Origin: Sandaracinobacteroides sayramensis
GTDB lineage: Bacteria > Pseudomonadota > Alphaproteobacteria > Sphingomonadales > Sphingomonadaceae
Assembly (NCBI RefSeq): GCF_022014495.1
Contig: NZ_JAKLSQ010000010.1
Span: 62,001 to 126,000 of the forward strand
Direction: 5' to 3'
DNA: 64,000 bases
Both the position numbers and the translations under genes were made by a program. Numbering within the stretch: the first letter of the stretch is position 1; each line of letters starts with the position of its first letter. Under the pieces are notes generated by a model. That model ran no database searches and had not been told where the DNA came from. It worked only from the letters and a program-made list of their open reading frames with translations. Positions 35,203-44,398 of this stretch are shown one piece after another.

Positions 35203-37218
35203 ATGCGAAACATCCTCATGGCCTCTGTGGCGGCGCTTCTGTGCGCCACCGCCCAGCCGGCCTTCACCCAAGGGAAACCGATGACCGAGACGCAATTGAT
35301 CGAGCGCAGCAAATTGTTCGGAAACCCGGTGAAGGCGCAGGGGCGCTTTTCCCCGGACGGGAAATGGGTGAGCTGGCTGGCCCCCAGCAATGGCGTGCTG
35401 AACATCTGGGTGGCGCCGGCCGCCGACCTCAATAAGGCGCGGCCGCTGACCGCCGAGACGAAGCGGCCGATCCGCCAGCATTTCTGGGCGCCGGACAGCT
35501 CGATGATCCTCTTCATCAACGACGCGGGCGGCAATGAGGACTTTCTGCTGTATGGCGTGCGCGCCGAAGGCGGCGAGCCGAAGCTGCTGACCGATTTCGA
35601 GAAGACGACGGTGCAGGTGGTCGGCCTGTCGGAGCGGCATCCGGAGCGGATCCTGATCGGGCTGAACAACCGCGACCAGAAGTGGCACGATGTCTGGTCT
35701 CTGGACCTGGGCAGCGGCAAGCTGACGGAAGTGCAGCGCAACGACGGCTACAGCGGTTTCCTGGCGGACGAGGATCTGGTGCTGCGCCTGGCCATCCGCC
35801 CGAACGCCGCCGGCGGTCAGGACTATTTCCGTCTCGACAATGGCAAGGTGGCGGACAAGCCCTTCCTGAGCCACGGGCTGGACGACAGCCAGACGACGAC
35901 GGTGCTGGGCTTCTCGGCCGACGGCAGGACGCTGTATCTGATGGACAGCCGCGACCGCGACACCGGCGCGCTGTTCGCGATGGACTGGGCGAGCGGCAAG
36001 ACGACGCTGGTGGCCGAGGACGCGCGCGCCGACATGGGCGGCACGCTGATCAACCCGAAGTCGAAGGCGGTGGAAGCGGTCAGCTTCGATTATCTGAAGC
36101 CCGAATGGAAGGTGCTGGACCAGGCGGTGGCCGCCGACATCGCCTTCCTGAACGAGAAGCTGGGCAACTGGCTGCTGTCGTCGCGGACGCAGGCCGACGA
36201 CCGCTGGATCGTGACGACCGACAATTCGAAGGAAGCGGCTGCCTCCTTCGTCTATGACCGCAAGGCGAAGGCGCTGACGAAGCTGTTCGACACGCGGCCC
36301 GATCTGGTGGGGGCGCCGCTGGCGGAAATGCGCCCGGTGGAGATCAAGGCCCGCGACGGCAAGACGCTGGTTTCCTATCTGACGCTGCCGGCCGGCGCCG
36401 GAGAGAAGCCGGCGAAGCCGCTGCCGATGGTGCTGCTGGTGCATGGCGGGCCCTGGGCGCGCGACAGCTATGGCTATGACGCCTTGAGCCAGTTCCTGGC
36501 GAACCGCGGCTATGCCGTGCTGCAGGTGAACTTCCGGGGCTCGACCGGCTTCGGCAAGGGCTTCACCAACGCCGGCAACGGCGAGTGGGGCGCCAAGATG
36601 CACGACGACCTGATCGACGCCGTGAACTGGGCGGTGGGTGAGGGCCATGCCGATCCGGCCCGGGTGGCGATCATGGGCGGCAGCTATGGCGGCTATGCGA
36701 CGCTGGCCGGGCTGACCTTCACGCCGACGACCTTCGCCTGCGGCGTGGATATCGTGGGGCCTTCGAACCTGCAGACGCTGCTGTCGACCGTGCCGCCCTA
36801 TTGGGAGAGCTTCTACAAGCAGCTGGTGGCGCGCATGGGCGACCCCAAGACGCCCGAGGGGCAGAAGTGGCTGAAGGAACGGTCGCCGCTGACGCATGCC
36901 GAGCGCATCCAGCGGCCGCTGCTGATCGGGCAGGGCGCCAACGATCCGCGCGTGAAGCAGGCGGAAAGCGACCAGATCGTGGCCGCCATGCAGGCGAAGA
37001 ACATCCCCGTGACCTATGTGCTGTTCCCGGACGAAGGCCATGGTTTCGCCCGGCCGGAAAACAGCATCGCCTTCATGGCGGTGGCGGAGAATTTCCTGGC
37101 GAAGTGCCTGGGCGGGCAGGCCGAGGCGATCGGCGGCACGGTGAAGGCGTCGAGCGCCGAAGTGCCGCATGGGGCGGAGTATGCGCCGGGGCTGAAGGCG
37201 GCTTTGGCGGCGAAGTGA
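35203..37218 (+). CDS. Exported prolyl-oligopeptidase-family (S9) peptidase
   Basis: 671 residues with a signal peptide (ILMASVAALLCATAQPAFTQ), so periplasmic. The N-terminal half is a beta-propeller of WD40-like blades (GRFSPDGKWVSWLAP and similar). The C-terminal alpha/beta-hydrolase has nucleophile serine in GGSYGGYATLAG, aspartate in GQGANDPRVKQ and histidine in PDEGHGFARPEN. Typical S9C architecture for cleaving short peptides. ATG 35203 follows GTGGAG. Probably monocistronic; the next gene starts 61 bp later with a weak site. Confidence 0.9.
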   Translation: MRNILMASVAALLCATAQPAFTQGKPMTETQLIERSKLFGNPVKAQGRFSPDGKWVSWLAPSNGVLNIWVAPAADLNKARPLTAETKRPIRQHFWAPDSSMILFINDAGGNEDFLLYGVRAEGGEPKLLTDFEKTTVQVVGLSERHPERILIGLNNRDQKWHDVWSLDLGSGKLTEVQRNDGYSGFLADEDLVLRLAIRPNAAGGQDYFRLDNGKVADKPFLSHGLDDSQTTTVLGFSADGRTLYLMDSRDRDTGALFAMDWASGKTTLVAEDARADMGGTLINPKSKAVEAVSFDYLKPEWKVLDQAVAADIAFLNEKLGNWLLSSRTQADDRWIVTTDNSKEAAASFVYDRKAKALTKLFDTRPDLVGAPLAEMRPVEIKARDGKTLVSYLTLPAGAGEKPAKPLPMVLLVHGGPWARDSYGYDALSQFLANRGYAVLQVNFRGSTGFGKGFTNAGNGEWGAKMHDDLIDAVNWAVGEGHADPARVAIMGGSYGGYATLAGLTFTPTTFACGVDIVGPSNLQTLLSTVPPYWESFYKQLVARMGDPKTPEGQKWLKERSPLTHAERIQRPLLIGQGANDPRVKQAESDQIVAAMQAKNIPVTYVLFPDEGHGFARPENSIAFMAVAENFLAKCLGGQAEAIGGTVKASSAEVPHGAEYAPGLKAALAAK

Positions 37219-37279
37219 GTGTGGGCGGGGCCGCCGGTGCGGCCCCGCCTTCGCCGCAAGTGGATGGCAGAGACTGGAA

Positions 37280-37864
37280 TTGACCGGAGATAAAGACGAT
37301 ATCGTGCCGCGGGCGGAGCTTTTCGCGACGCAGGCGCATGCTTGCCAGCAGCGCAAATATACCGGCGAGCCCTATATTGTGCATCCGATCGAGGTCGGGC
37401 GTCTGGTGCGCGAGGCGGGCGGGACGGATGCGATGGTGGCAGCCGCGTTGCTGCACGATGTGGTGGAAGATTGCGGGGTTCGGCTCGAGGAGCTTTCCGA
37501 ACTGTTCGGGGGCGAAGTGGCGGCGCTTGTCGGCTGGTTGACCGATGTGTCGAAGCCCGAGGATGGCAATCGCGCCGTGCGCAAGGCGATGGACCGGGCG
37601 CATATCGCCCTTGCCCCGGCGGACGCGCAGACGGTGAAGCTGGCGGACCTGATTTCCAACTCCAGCACGATCATGGAATATGGAGGCGGGTTTGCCCGGG
37701 TCTATATTCGGGAAAAGGCGCTGCTGCTGGAGGTGCTGACGCGCGGAGATCGCGGGCTGTGGCAGCGGGCGAAGGCGATTGTGGACAAGGCCTTGGGTTC
37801 CGGCGAACCGGATGTGGAAAAAACGCTGGTTTCGGAAACCGATGGTGGGCGCGACAGGGATTGA
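37280..37864 (+). CDS. HD-domain phosphohydrolase, RelA/SpoT-hydrolase type
   Basis: 194 residues. Metal-binding HD pattern: KYTGEPYIVHPIEVGRLV, ALLHDVVEDCGV, later VKLADLISN. Resembles the stand-alone (p)ppGpp hydrolase domain (MESH1-like), so alarmone or nucleotide pyrophosphate hydrolysis is likely; substrate is inferred. The start is TTG 37280 or GTG 37304. The last 22 bp overlap the 3' end of the opposite-strand tRNA-Val gene. Confidence 0.75.
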   Translation: MTGDKDDIVPRAELFATQAHACQQRKYTGEPYIVHPIEVGRLVREAGGTDAMVAAALLHDVVEDCGVRLEELSELFGGEVAALVGWLTDVSKPEDGNRAVRKAMDRAHIALAPADAQTVKLADLISNSSTIMEYGGGFARVYIREKALLLEVLTRGDRGLWQRAKAIVDKALGSGEPDVEKTLVSETDGGRDRD

Positions 37865-37917
37865 ACCTGTGACCCCTGCCGTGTGAAAGCAGTGCTCTAC
37901 CGCTGAGCTACGCGCCC
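37843..37917 (-). tRNA. tRNA-Val (anticodon CAC)
   Basis: 75-nt cloverleaf: acceptor GGGCGCG/CGCGCCC, D-arm GCTC...GAGC, anticodon stem CTGCT/GGCAG with loop TTCACAC, T-arm CAGGTTCAATCCCTG, encoded CCA. Reads GTG codons. Its 3' end lies under the stop region of the HD gene on the other strand. Confidence 0.93.
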
Positions 37918-38065
37918 CGTTTCATCGGGTGAGTGGGGGCGGTTAAGCGATGCGCCCCAGTGTGTCAACTGCTGTCGGGATGGGGGTGGTTGGTCGGTTT
38001 CGGTGCGACCGGCTGTTGCGCCATTCCGGGCTTGGCTTGGGATATGGCCCAAACGCTCGCGGCAG

Positions 38066-38098
38066 AAAGCTGGACCCCGGGTCAAGCCCGGGGTGACG
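38066..38098. repeat. Dispersed repeat copy
   Basis: AAAGCTGGACCCCGGGTCAA followed by GCCCGGGGTGACG, the full-length form of the family described at 5594, between tRNA-Val and lon. Confidence 0.75.
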
Positions 38099-38180
38099 CG
38101 GATTGCGGTAGTGGCCGGCTGTGCATTTGAACTGGCTGATGATCGGTGGCGGTCGCGTTTATGGCACGCCCCCACCCCAA

Positions 38181-38209
38181 CCCCTCCCCTGCAGGGGAGG
38201 GGCTTTTTT
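38181..38209 (+). terminator. Complete CCCCTCCCCTG hairpin with T-run
   Basis: Perfect 11-bp inverted repeat CCCCTCCCCTG / CAGGGGAGGGG, then C and six T residues. It ends two bases from the lon stop, on the strand opposite lon. This is the intact form of the hairpin that the mobile element splits at 15.63/33.27 kb. Confidence 0.75.
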
Positions 38210-38210
38210 G

Positions 38211-40628
38211 TCAGTGGGTCATGGCGGCCGGCGGCGGGGTGGGGGTCGGGGCCGGGGCTGCCGCCTTTTCGTCCGCTTCGTCCCATTCGATCGGCTCGAT
38301 CGGGCGGGTGAAGGCCAGCTTCAGCACTTCGTCCACATGGCTGACCGGGATGATCTTCAGCCCTTCCCGCACATTGGCGGGGACGTCTTCCAGATCCTTC
38401 TCATTCTCCGCCGGGATCAACACGGTGGTGATGCCGCCGCGAAGCGCCGCCAGCAGCTTTTCCTTCAGCCCGCCGATCGGCAGCACGCGGCCGCGCAGCG
38501 TCACCTCGCCCGTCATCGCCACTTCGCGCCGGACCGGGATTCCGGTCAGCGTCGAGACGATGGAGGTGACCATGGCGATTCCGGCCGAAGGCCCGTCCTT
38601 GGGCGTTGCGCCTTCGGGGACGTGGACGTGGATGTCCTTGCGGGTGAAGGTGTCCGGGCGAATGCCATAGGCGGCGGAGCGCGCCTTCACGAAGCTGAAG
38701 GCGGCCGAGATCGACTCCTTCATCACATCGCCGAGCTTGCCCGTGGTGCTGATGACGCCCTTGCCGGGGACGGTGACCGATTCGATGGTGAGGAGGTCGC
38801 CGCCGACCGAAGTCCAGGCGAGGCCCGTCACCATGCCGATCTGGTCTTCGGTTTCCGACGTGCCGAAGCGGAACTTCTGCACGCCCGCGAAGTCCTTCAG
38901 ATTCTCCGGCGTGACGGTGACCGTCTCCGCCTTCTTTTCCAGAATCTGCCGCAGCGCCTTGCGGGCGAGCTTCGCCAGCTCGCGCTCCAGCGTGCGCACT
39001 CCGGCCTCGCGGGTGTAGTAGCGGATGAGGTCGCGCAGCGCCTCGTCGGTCACTTCGAATTCCGCCGTCTTCAGGCCATGCGCTTCCAGTTGCTTCGAGA
39101 GCAGGTGGCGCTTGGCGATCTCCACCTTCTCGTCCTCGGTGTAGCCCGAGAGCTGGATGATCTCCATCCGGTCGAGGAGGGCGGATGGCATGTTGTAGCT
39201 ATTCGCCGTCGTCACGAACATCACGTTCGAGAGGTCGAAATCGACTTCCAGATAATGGTCGTTGAACTTGTTGTTCTGTTCCGGGTCCAGCACTTCCAGC
39301 AGCGCCGACGCCGGGTCGCCGCGGAAGTCCTGGCCGAGCTTGTCGATCTCGTCGAGCAGGATCAGCGGGTTGGAGCTGCCGGCCTTGCGCAGGTTCTGCA
39401 CGATTTTGCCGGGCATGGAGCCGATATAGGTGCGGCGGTGGCCCCTGATCTCGGCCTCGTCGCGGACTCCGCCCAGCGACTGGCGGATGAATTCGCGCCC
39501 TGTCGCCTTGGCGATGGAGCGGCCGAGCGAGGTCTTGCCGACGCCCGGAGGGCCGACGAGGCAGAGGATCGGCCCCTTCAGCTTGTTGGTGCGGGCCTGG
39601 ACCGCCAGATATTCGACGATCCGCTCCTTCACCTTTTCCAGGCCGAAATGGTCGGCGTCGAGCACGGCCTGCGCTTCGACGATGTCGCGCTTCACCTTCG
39701 ACTGCTTGCCCCAGGGGAGCGACAGAAGCACGTCCAGCCAGTTGCGGACCACCGTGGCCTCGGCCGACATCGGGCTCATGGCGCGCAGCTTCTTCACTTC
39801 GCCGAGCGCCTTGTCGCGGGCTTCCTTCGAGAGCTTCGCCTTGCGGATCTTCGCTTCATATTCGGCGGCTTCGTCCGATTCCTCGTCGCCGTCGCCCAGT
39901 TCGCGCTGGATCGCCTTCAACTGCTCGTTCAGATAATATTCGCGCTGGGTCTTCTCCATCTGCCGCTTGACCCGGCTCTTGATCTTCTTCTCCACCTGCA
40001 GAAGGCCCATTTCGCCTTCCATGAAGCCGAAGACCATTTCCAGCCGCTTGGCGACATGGATTTCGCTCAGCAGGGCCTGCTTGTCGGCGATTTTCAGATT
40101 GAGGTTGCCGGCGACCGAATCGGCGAAACGCCCGGCTTCCTCGATCTGGCCGATCTGGAGCGCCACTTCGGGCGAGGTGCGCTTGGCGGACTTCACATAG
40201 GATTCGAACTGCTTCTGCGCCGAGCGGAGAAGGGCGGCCGCTTCCGGGCCTTCCGGCTCTTCATCGTGCAGCAGTTCTATGTCGGCCACCATATAGCCGT
40301 CGTTGTCGACGAGGCGGGCGAGGCGAGCGCGCTGCTGGCCTTCGACCAGCACCTTCACCGTGCCGTCGGGCAGCTTAAGCAGTTGCAGGACGGTGGCGAG
40401 CGTGCCCACGTCGTAAAGCGCGTCGAGCGCGGGGTCCTCGTCCGCCGGGTCCTTCTGGGACAGGAGGAAGATGGACTTGTCGTTCTGCATGACCGCTTCC
40501 AGCGCCTTCACCGACTTTTCGCGGCCAACGAAAAGCGGCACGATCATCTGTGGGAAGACCACGATGTCGCGCAGGGGAAGGACCGGGCGGGTCAGTTGTT
40601 CGGCGATCGGCTGTTCGGTGTCAGACAT
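38211..40628 (-). CDS. lon: ATP-dependent protease Lon
   Basis: 805-residue homo-oligomeric AAA+ protease for misfolded and regulatory proteins. N-terminal substrate domain ([20 protein letters not shown]), coiled coil, AAA+ module with Walker [12 protein letters not shown] and [10 protein letters not shown], and C-terminal protease domain with catalytic serine in [17 protein letters not shown] and the lysine about 43 residues later. Normal length. Monocistronic. Confidence 0.97.
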   Translation of the reverse strand: MSDTEQPIAEQLTRPVLPLRDIVVFPQMIVPLFVGREKSVKALEAVMQNDKSIFLLSQKDPADEDPALDALYDVGTLATVLQLLKLPDGTVKVLVEGQQRARLARLVDNDGYMVADIELLHDEEPEGPEAAALLRSAQKQFESYVKSAKRTSPEVALQIGQIEEAGRFADSVAGNLNLKIADKQALLSEIHVAKRLEMVFGFMEGEMGLLQVEKKIKSRVKRQMEKTQREYYLNEQLKAIQRELGDGDEESDEAAEYEAKIRKAKLSKEARDKALGEVKKLRAMSPMSAEATVVRNWLDVLLSLPWGKQSKVKRDIVEAQAVLDADHFGLEKVKERIVEYLAVQARTNKLKGPILCLVGPPGVGKTSLGRSIAKATGREFIRQSLGGVRDEAEIRGHRRTYIGSMPGKIVQNLRKAGSSNPLILLDEIDKLGQDFRGDPASALLEVLDPEQNNKFNDHYLEVDFDLSNVMFVTTANSYNMPSALLDRMEIIQLSGYTEDEKVEIAKRHLLSKQLEAHGLKTAEFEVTDEALRDLIRYYTREAGVRTLERELAKLARKALRQILEKKAETVTVTPENLKDFAGVQKFRFGTSETEDQIGMVTGLAWTSVGGDLLTIESVTVPGKGVISTTGKLGDVMKESISAAFSFVKARSAAYGIRPDTFTRKDIHVHVPEGATPKDGPSAGIAMVTSIVSTLTGIPVRREVAMTGEVTLRGRVLPIGGLKEKLLAALRGGITTVLIPAENEKDLEDVPANVREGLKIIPVSHVDEVLKLAFTRPIEPIEWDEADEKAAAPAPTPTPPPAAMTH

Positions 40629-40722
40629 GCGCGCAATATGGGTGCGGCTGTTGGATTACGCAATCTGCACCGGGCGCAGCTAACTTTCTTGGGTGGGGAT
40701 AAGCCGACCCATTAACCCCCAT

Positions 40723-41121
40723 TCAGGTGAAAAGCTGGTAGAGGATTTTCCCCAGCGCGCCGAACAGCAGCACCGCGGTTGCGAATATGGCGATGAGGAA
40801 GCCGGTCTCGCGCTTTTCGGGCGCGCGCGCATAACCCTGGACATAAAGGATGCGTCCGGCTGCCCAGACGAGGGCGAGGATGCCTGCCCACAGATCGGAA
40901 ACGACGAGGGCGAACAGCCACAGCGAGGGCAGGAACTGCGGCAGCGCCTCCAGCGTGTTCTGGTGGGCGCGCCAGATGCGGTTGAAGGCGGCTGGGCCGT
41001 GTGTGTCCGGATAATCCACCCCATGCTGCTTGCGGGCCTTGCCGGCGACGAAGCCGGTCCAGAGGTAGAGAAGGATCGCAAGGCCTGTGGCGAGGGCGGC
41101 ATAGGGGTAGGGGAAATCCAT
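40723..41121 (-). CDS. MAPEG-family membrane protein
   Basis: 132 residues, four membrane helices. Family signature in the first loop: FNRIWRAHQNTLEALPQFLP (R..xxN..E). MAPEG proteins are glutathione- or eicosanoid-related enzymes in eukaryotes; bacterial roles are poorly known, perhaps glutathione-dependent detoxification. ATG 41121 was chosen because the upstream codons are not membrane-protein-like. It follows spt by 16 bp in the same direction. Confidence 0.85.
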   Translation of the reverse strand: MDFPYPYAALATGLAILLYLWTGFVAGKARKQHGVDYPDTHGPAAFNRIWRAHQNTLEALPQFLPSLWLFALVVSDLWAGILALVWAAGRILYVQGYARAPEKRETGFLIAIFATAVLLFGALGKILYQLFT

Positions 41122-41137
41122 CGGTCCGGTCTTTCCG

Positions 41138-42340
41138 TCAGGCGGCGGCGGGCAGGCTGTCGCGCGCGGCGGCGAAGCGGGCGACGATTTCCCGCACATC
41201 CTCCGCCGTGTGGGCGGCCGAGAGTGAGCAGCGCAGCAGGAAGATGCCGGCCGGAGTCGCCGGCGGGCGGCTCATGTTGCAGTAGATTCCATGCTCCAGA
41301 AGCTGGTGCCACATGGCGACGGTGCCGGCCTGGTCCGGCAGCAGCACGGCGATGATCGCCGATTCCGGCGTTTCCGTCGCCATCCGGAAGCCGGCGGCCT
41401 TCAGGCCGGCGTGGAGCTGGCGGGAAACGGCCCAGAGATTCCGGCGCTTTTCCGTCGCCGTCATCAGCTTGCGGATCGAGGCTTCCGCCGTGGCGGCGAC
41501 GGAGGGCGGAAGCGAGGCGGTGAAGCGATAGGGGTTGCAGACCAGCCGCAGGATCTCGAACTTCGGATGGTTGGAAACCGCGAAGCCGCCGACGGTGCCG
41601 ACCGATTTCGAGAAGGTGCCGACGACGAAGTCGATCTCGTCTTCCAGGCCCAGTTCCTCGTAGACGCCGCGCCCGTGCGCTCCGAAGAAGCCCATGGCAT
41701 GCGCTTCGTCCACCAGCGTCATGGCGCCATGCTGTTTCGCCACCGCCACCAGTTCGCGCAGGGGGGCGACGTCGCCCAGCATCGAATAGACGCCTTCGAG
41801 GATCACCAGCTTGCCGGCGTCCGCCGGCAGGCGGCCGAGGCGCTTGTCGAGATCCTCCACATTGTTGTGGCGAAAGCGGACGGTCTCGGCGTTGCCCAGC
41901 TTGCAGCCGTCGTAGATGGAGGCGTGGCTGTCGGCGTCGAGGACGATATAGTCGCCCTTGCCGGCGAGCGTCGACACCATGCCGAGATTGGCCTGATAGC
42001 CGGTGGAGAAGACGATGGCGCTTTTCGTGCCGTAGAAGTCCTTCAGCGCCTGCTCGACGGCGATGTGCGGGGCGAAGGTGCCGTTCAGCACCCGGCTGCC
42101 GGTGGAGCCGGCGCCGAAGCCGGCGAGCGCCCGCTGGCCGGCGGCGATCACCTCGGCGTCGAACGTCATCCCCATATAATTATAGGTGCCGACCAGGATC
42201 GTCTCGCGGCCGTTGATGATGGCGCGGGTGGGGGAGAGAAGCTGCTCCATCACCACGCCGAACGGGTCGTTCACGCCGGTGTCGAGGAGCCCCTTGTGCT
42301 CGGCGATATAGGGGTCGAACTTCGAGAGAAGGTCGGTCAT
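41138..42340 (-). CDS. spt: Serine palmitoyltransferase
   Basis: 400-residue PLP enzyme of the alpha-oxoamine synthase family that condenses serine with a fatty-acyl thioester to 3-ketosphinganine, the first step of sphingolipid synthesis. Very close in pattern to the soluble Sphingomonas enzyme: LVGTYNYMGMTFD, VFSTGYQANLGMVSTLAGKG, DADSHASIYDGCK, VDEAHAMGFFG and PLP lysine in GTFSKSVGTVGGF. Preceded by its acyl carrier protein gene, five bases away. Strong indicator of a sphingolipid-making sphingomonad. Confidence 0.93.
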   Translation of the reverse strand: MTDLLSKFDPYIAEHKGLLDTGVNDPFGVVMEQLLSPTRAIINGRETILVGTYNYMGMTFDAEVIAAGQRALAGFGAGSTGSRVLNGTFAPHIAVEQALKDFYGTKSAIVFSTGYQANLGMVSTLAGKGDYIVLDADSHASIYDGCKLGNAETVRFRHNNVEDLDKRLGRLPADAGKLVILEGVYSMLGDVAPLRELVAVAKQHGAMTLVDEAHAMGFFGAHGRGVYEELGLEDEIDFVVGTFSKSVGTVGGFAVSNHPKFEILRLVCNPYRFTASLPPSVAATAEASIRKLMTATEKRRNLWAVSRQLHAGLKAAGFRMATETPESAIIAVLLPDQAGTVAMWHQLLEHGIYCNMSRPPATPAGIFLLRCSLSAAHTAEDVREIVARFAAARDSLPAAA

Positions 42341-42345
42341 CCGGC

Positions 42346-42585
42346 TCAGCCCTTCAGCTTCTCGACGGCATCGGTGAGCTGGCCGACGGTTTCGAGGTCG
42401 GGGAGGATGTTGAGCGGCATGTTGATGTCCCACTCGTCCTCGATGTTGGCGACGAGGTCCATCACCGTCAGGCTGTCGAGTTCCAGATCGTTGGCGAAGC
42501 TGGTTTCCTCGGCGAGCGCGACGCCCTTCTTGTTGAAGGGCTCGATCAGTTCGAGAAGGCGGGCGTAGGTCGCGTCGCGATCCAT
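42346..42585 (-). CDS. Acyl carrier protein for sphingolipid synthesis
   Basis: 79 residues. Phosphopantetheine attachment serine S38 in DLELDSLTVMDLV, acidic helix II, usual ACP length. Directly upstream of and coupled to spt, as in Caulobacter and other sphingolipid bacteria where a dedicated ACP feeds acyl groups to the transferase. Confidence 0.9.
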   Translation of the reverse strand: MDRDATYARLLELIEPFNKKGVALAEETSFANDLELDSLTVMDLVANIEDEWDINMPLNILPDLETVGQLTDAVEKLKG

Positions 42586-42676
42586 GAAAATCTCCGGTAT
42601 CTTGGGGCCGCTTTTTCGGCCTGTTGCTTTTCCCTTTACCGCAGAATGTGGCGGAAAAGCGGGCGACAGAGCCGGC

Positions 42677-43600
42677 CTAGCCGAGAAGGCCGGCCGCGCG
42701 ATAGGCGGCGGCGGTGGCGGCCATGCCTTGGGGGAGGGATGTCTCGGGCTGCCAGATGCCGAGCGCCAGGAGGGAAGCGCTGTCGGCCGACCAGTCCGGG
42801 TGGCACATATAGGCGGCGCGGTCTTGCGTCAGGCGGGGCTGCGCGCGCTTCAGCCGGGCGTAGGCGCTGTCTGTGGCGGCGGCCATGTGGAGGAGGGCGG
42901 GGCCGACTTCCAGCGCCCGCACCGGGCGGCCGATGGCGGTGCCGATGGCGGCCGCCACCTGCTGCGGGGTGTAGCCGCCGGCGCCATCGTCGACCTCATA
43001 TATTCGGCCGGCCGAGCGGGCCGGGCCGGTGATCTCCTCGCTGAGACCGATGAGGCATTGCGCGAGGTCCGGGCCGTAAATCATGGAAGTTCTGGAGTTT
43101 CTGGGGTAGGGGATGAAGCCGCTCTTCGCGGTTTTCATCAGCTCCAGATATTCGCGATCCCCCGGGCCATAGACGCCCGGCGGGCGGACGACGGCCACCG
43201 GCCCGGCGCTGCCGCGCGCCACCTGCTCCCCCATCAGCTTCGACCAGCCGTAGGTGCTGAGCCGGGGCTCGCGCGCGGAGAGCGAGGACACATGCACCAG
43301 CGGCCGGCTGCCGGCGGCGCGGCGGAGGAAGGCGGTGCCGAGGATATTGCCTTCCTCGAACCCGGCGCGGTTCGGGGCGTTGGTGACTCCGGCGATATGC
43401 AGGATCGCATCCGCGCCTTCGACGAGGCGGGTTAGGGCGGGCGCGTCCGTCAGGCTGCCGGCGATCCAGGTGAGGCCGGGCTTTTCGGCCTGCGGGCGGC
43501 GGGCGAGCGCCCGCACGCGGTGGCCGCGCGACAGGGCGCTGGCGATGGCGTGGCCGCCGACGAAGCCGGTGCCGCCGGTGATTGCAAGGGTGAGCGCCAT
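42677..43600 (-). CDS. NAD-dependent epimerase/dehydratase-type reductase, candidate ceramide reductase
   Basis: 307 residues. Extended-SDR Rossmann motif ITGGTGFVGGHAI at the N-terminus, catalytic YGWSK with upstream serine in VHVSSLSAREP, and VVRPPGVYGPGD. In Caulobacter an enzyme of this family next to spt and its acp (CerR) reduces 3-ketoceramide; the same order here (this gene, acp, spt) supports that role, but the substrate cannot be read from sequence. Leads the leftward group. Confidence 0.75.
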   Translation of the reverse strand: MALTLAITGGTGFVGGHAIASALSRGHRVRALARRPQAEKPGLTWIAGSLTDAPALTRLVEGADAILHIAGVTNAPNRAGFEEGNILGTAFLRRAAGSRPLVHVSSLSAREPRLSTYGWSKLMGEQVARGSAGPVAVVRPPGVYGPGDREYLELMKTAKSGFIPYPRNSRTSMIYGPDLAQCLIGLSEEITGPARSAGRIYEVDDGAGGYTPQQVAAAIGTAIGRPVRALEVGPALLHMAAATDSAYARLKRAQPRLTQDRAAYMCHPDWSADSASLLALGIWQPETSLPQGMAATAAAYRAAGLLG

Positions 43601-43634
43601 TTCCTGCCTTTAGCGGCCGTGCTAGCCCGGCGCC

Positions 43635-44345
43635 ATGCGGCAGATTCCCAGATTGTTCGTCGACGAGAGGCTGGAAGCGGGGGCGGAATTTCCGTTGGCC
43701 GACCGGCATATCCATTATCTGGCGACGGTGCTCCGCCTGCAGCCGGGCGCCGAGCTTCGCCTGCTGGACGATGCGACCGGCGAATGGGCGGCGGTGGTGG
43801 TGGAGGCCGGGCGCAAGCGCGTGGTCGCGCGGGTGGGGGCTATGATCCGCGGCCGGGAGACGGTGCCCGACCTGTGGCTGCTGACCGCGCCGATCCGCGC
43901 CGAGCGATTCGAGTGGATCGTGGAGAAGGCGACCGAACTGGGGGTGGCGCGGATCGTGCCGGTGCTGACCGAGCGGGTGAACCATGGGCGGCTGAAGCCG
44001 GAGCGGCTGCGCGCGCATATGGTGGAGGCCGCCGAGCAGTGCGGGCGGACGGCGCTGCCCGACCTCGCCGAAGCGGTGAAGCTGTCCTCGCTGCTGGCCG
44101 GCTGGCCGCCCGAGCGCGCCCTGTTCTTCGCCGACGAGGAAGGCGGCGAGCCGATGGGGGCTCTGAAACCCGCCACACCGGCCGCGATCCTGATCGGGCC
44201 GGAAGGCGGATTCTCGCCCGCCGAGCGCGAGGCGCTGCTGAAGCTGGCGCCGGTGCGGCGGCTGGCGCTGGGGCCGCGCATCCTGCGGGCGGACACCGCC
44301 GTGGTGGCCGCCATCGCCCAATTCCAGCTTTTCGGTGGAGATTGA
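43635..44345 (+). CDS. rsmE: 16S rRNA (uracil-1498-N3)-methyltransferase RsmE
   Basis: 236 residues. N-terminal PUA-like part (PRLFVDERLEAGAEFPLADR), C-terminal trefoil-knot SAM fold with IVEKATELGVARIVPVLTER, IGPEGGFSPAEREAL and LGPRILRADTAVVAAI. Divergent from the epimerase gene (34 bp apart), followed by gshA in the same direction. Confidence 0.93.
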   Translation: MRQIPRLFVDERLEAGAEFPLADRHIHYLATVLRLQPGAELRLLDDATGEWAAVVVEAGRKRVVARVGAMIRGRETVPDLWLLTAPIRAERFEWIVEKATELGVARIVPVLTERVNHGRLKPERLRAHMVEAAEQCGRTALPDLAEAVKLSSLLAGWPPERALFFADEEGGEPMGALKPATPAAILIGPEGGFSPAEREALLKLAPVRRLALGPRILRADTAVVAAIAQFQLFGGD

Positions 44346-44398
44346 GCGCCACTCGAAAGTCGCTGGCGCGGCGCGGGGCCTGCCGCTAAGGCGCGGCC

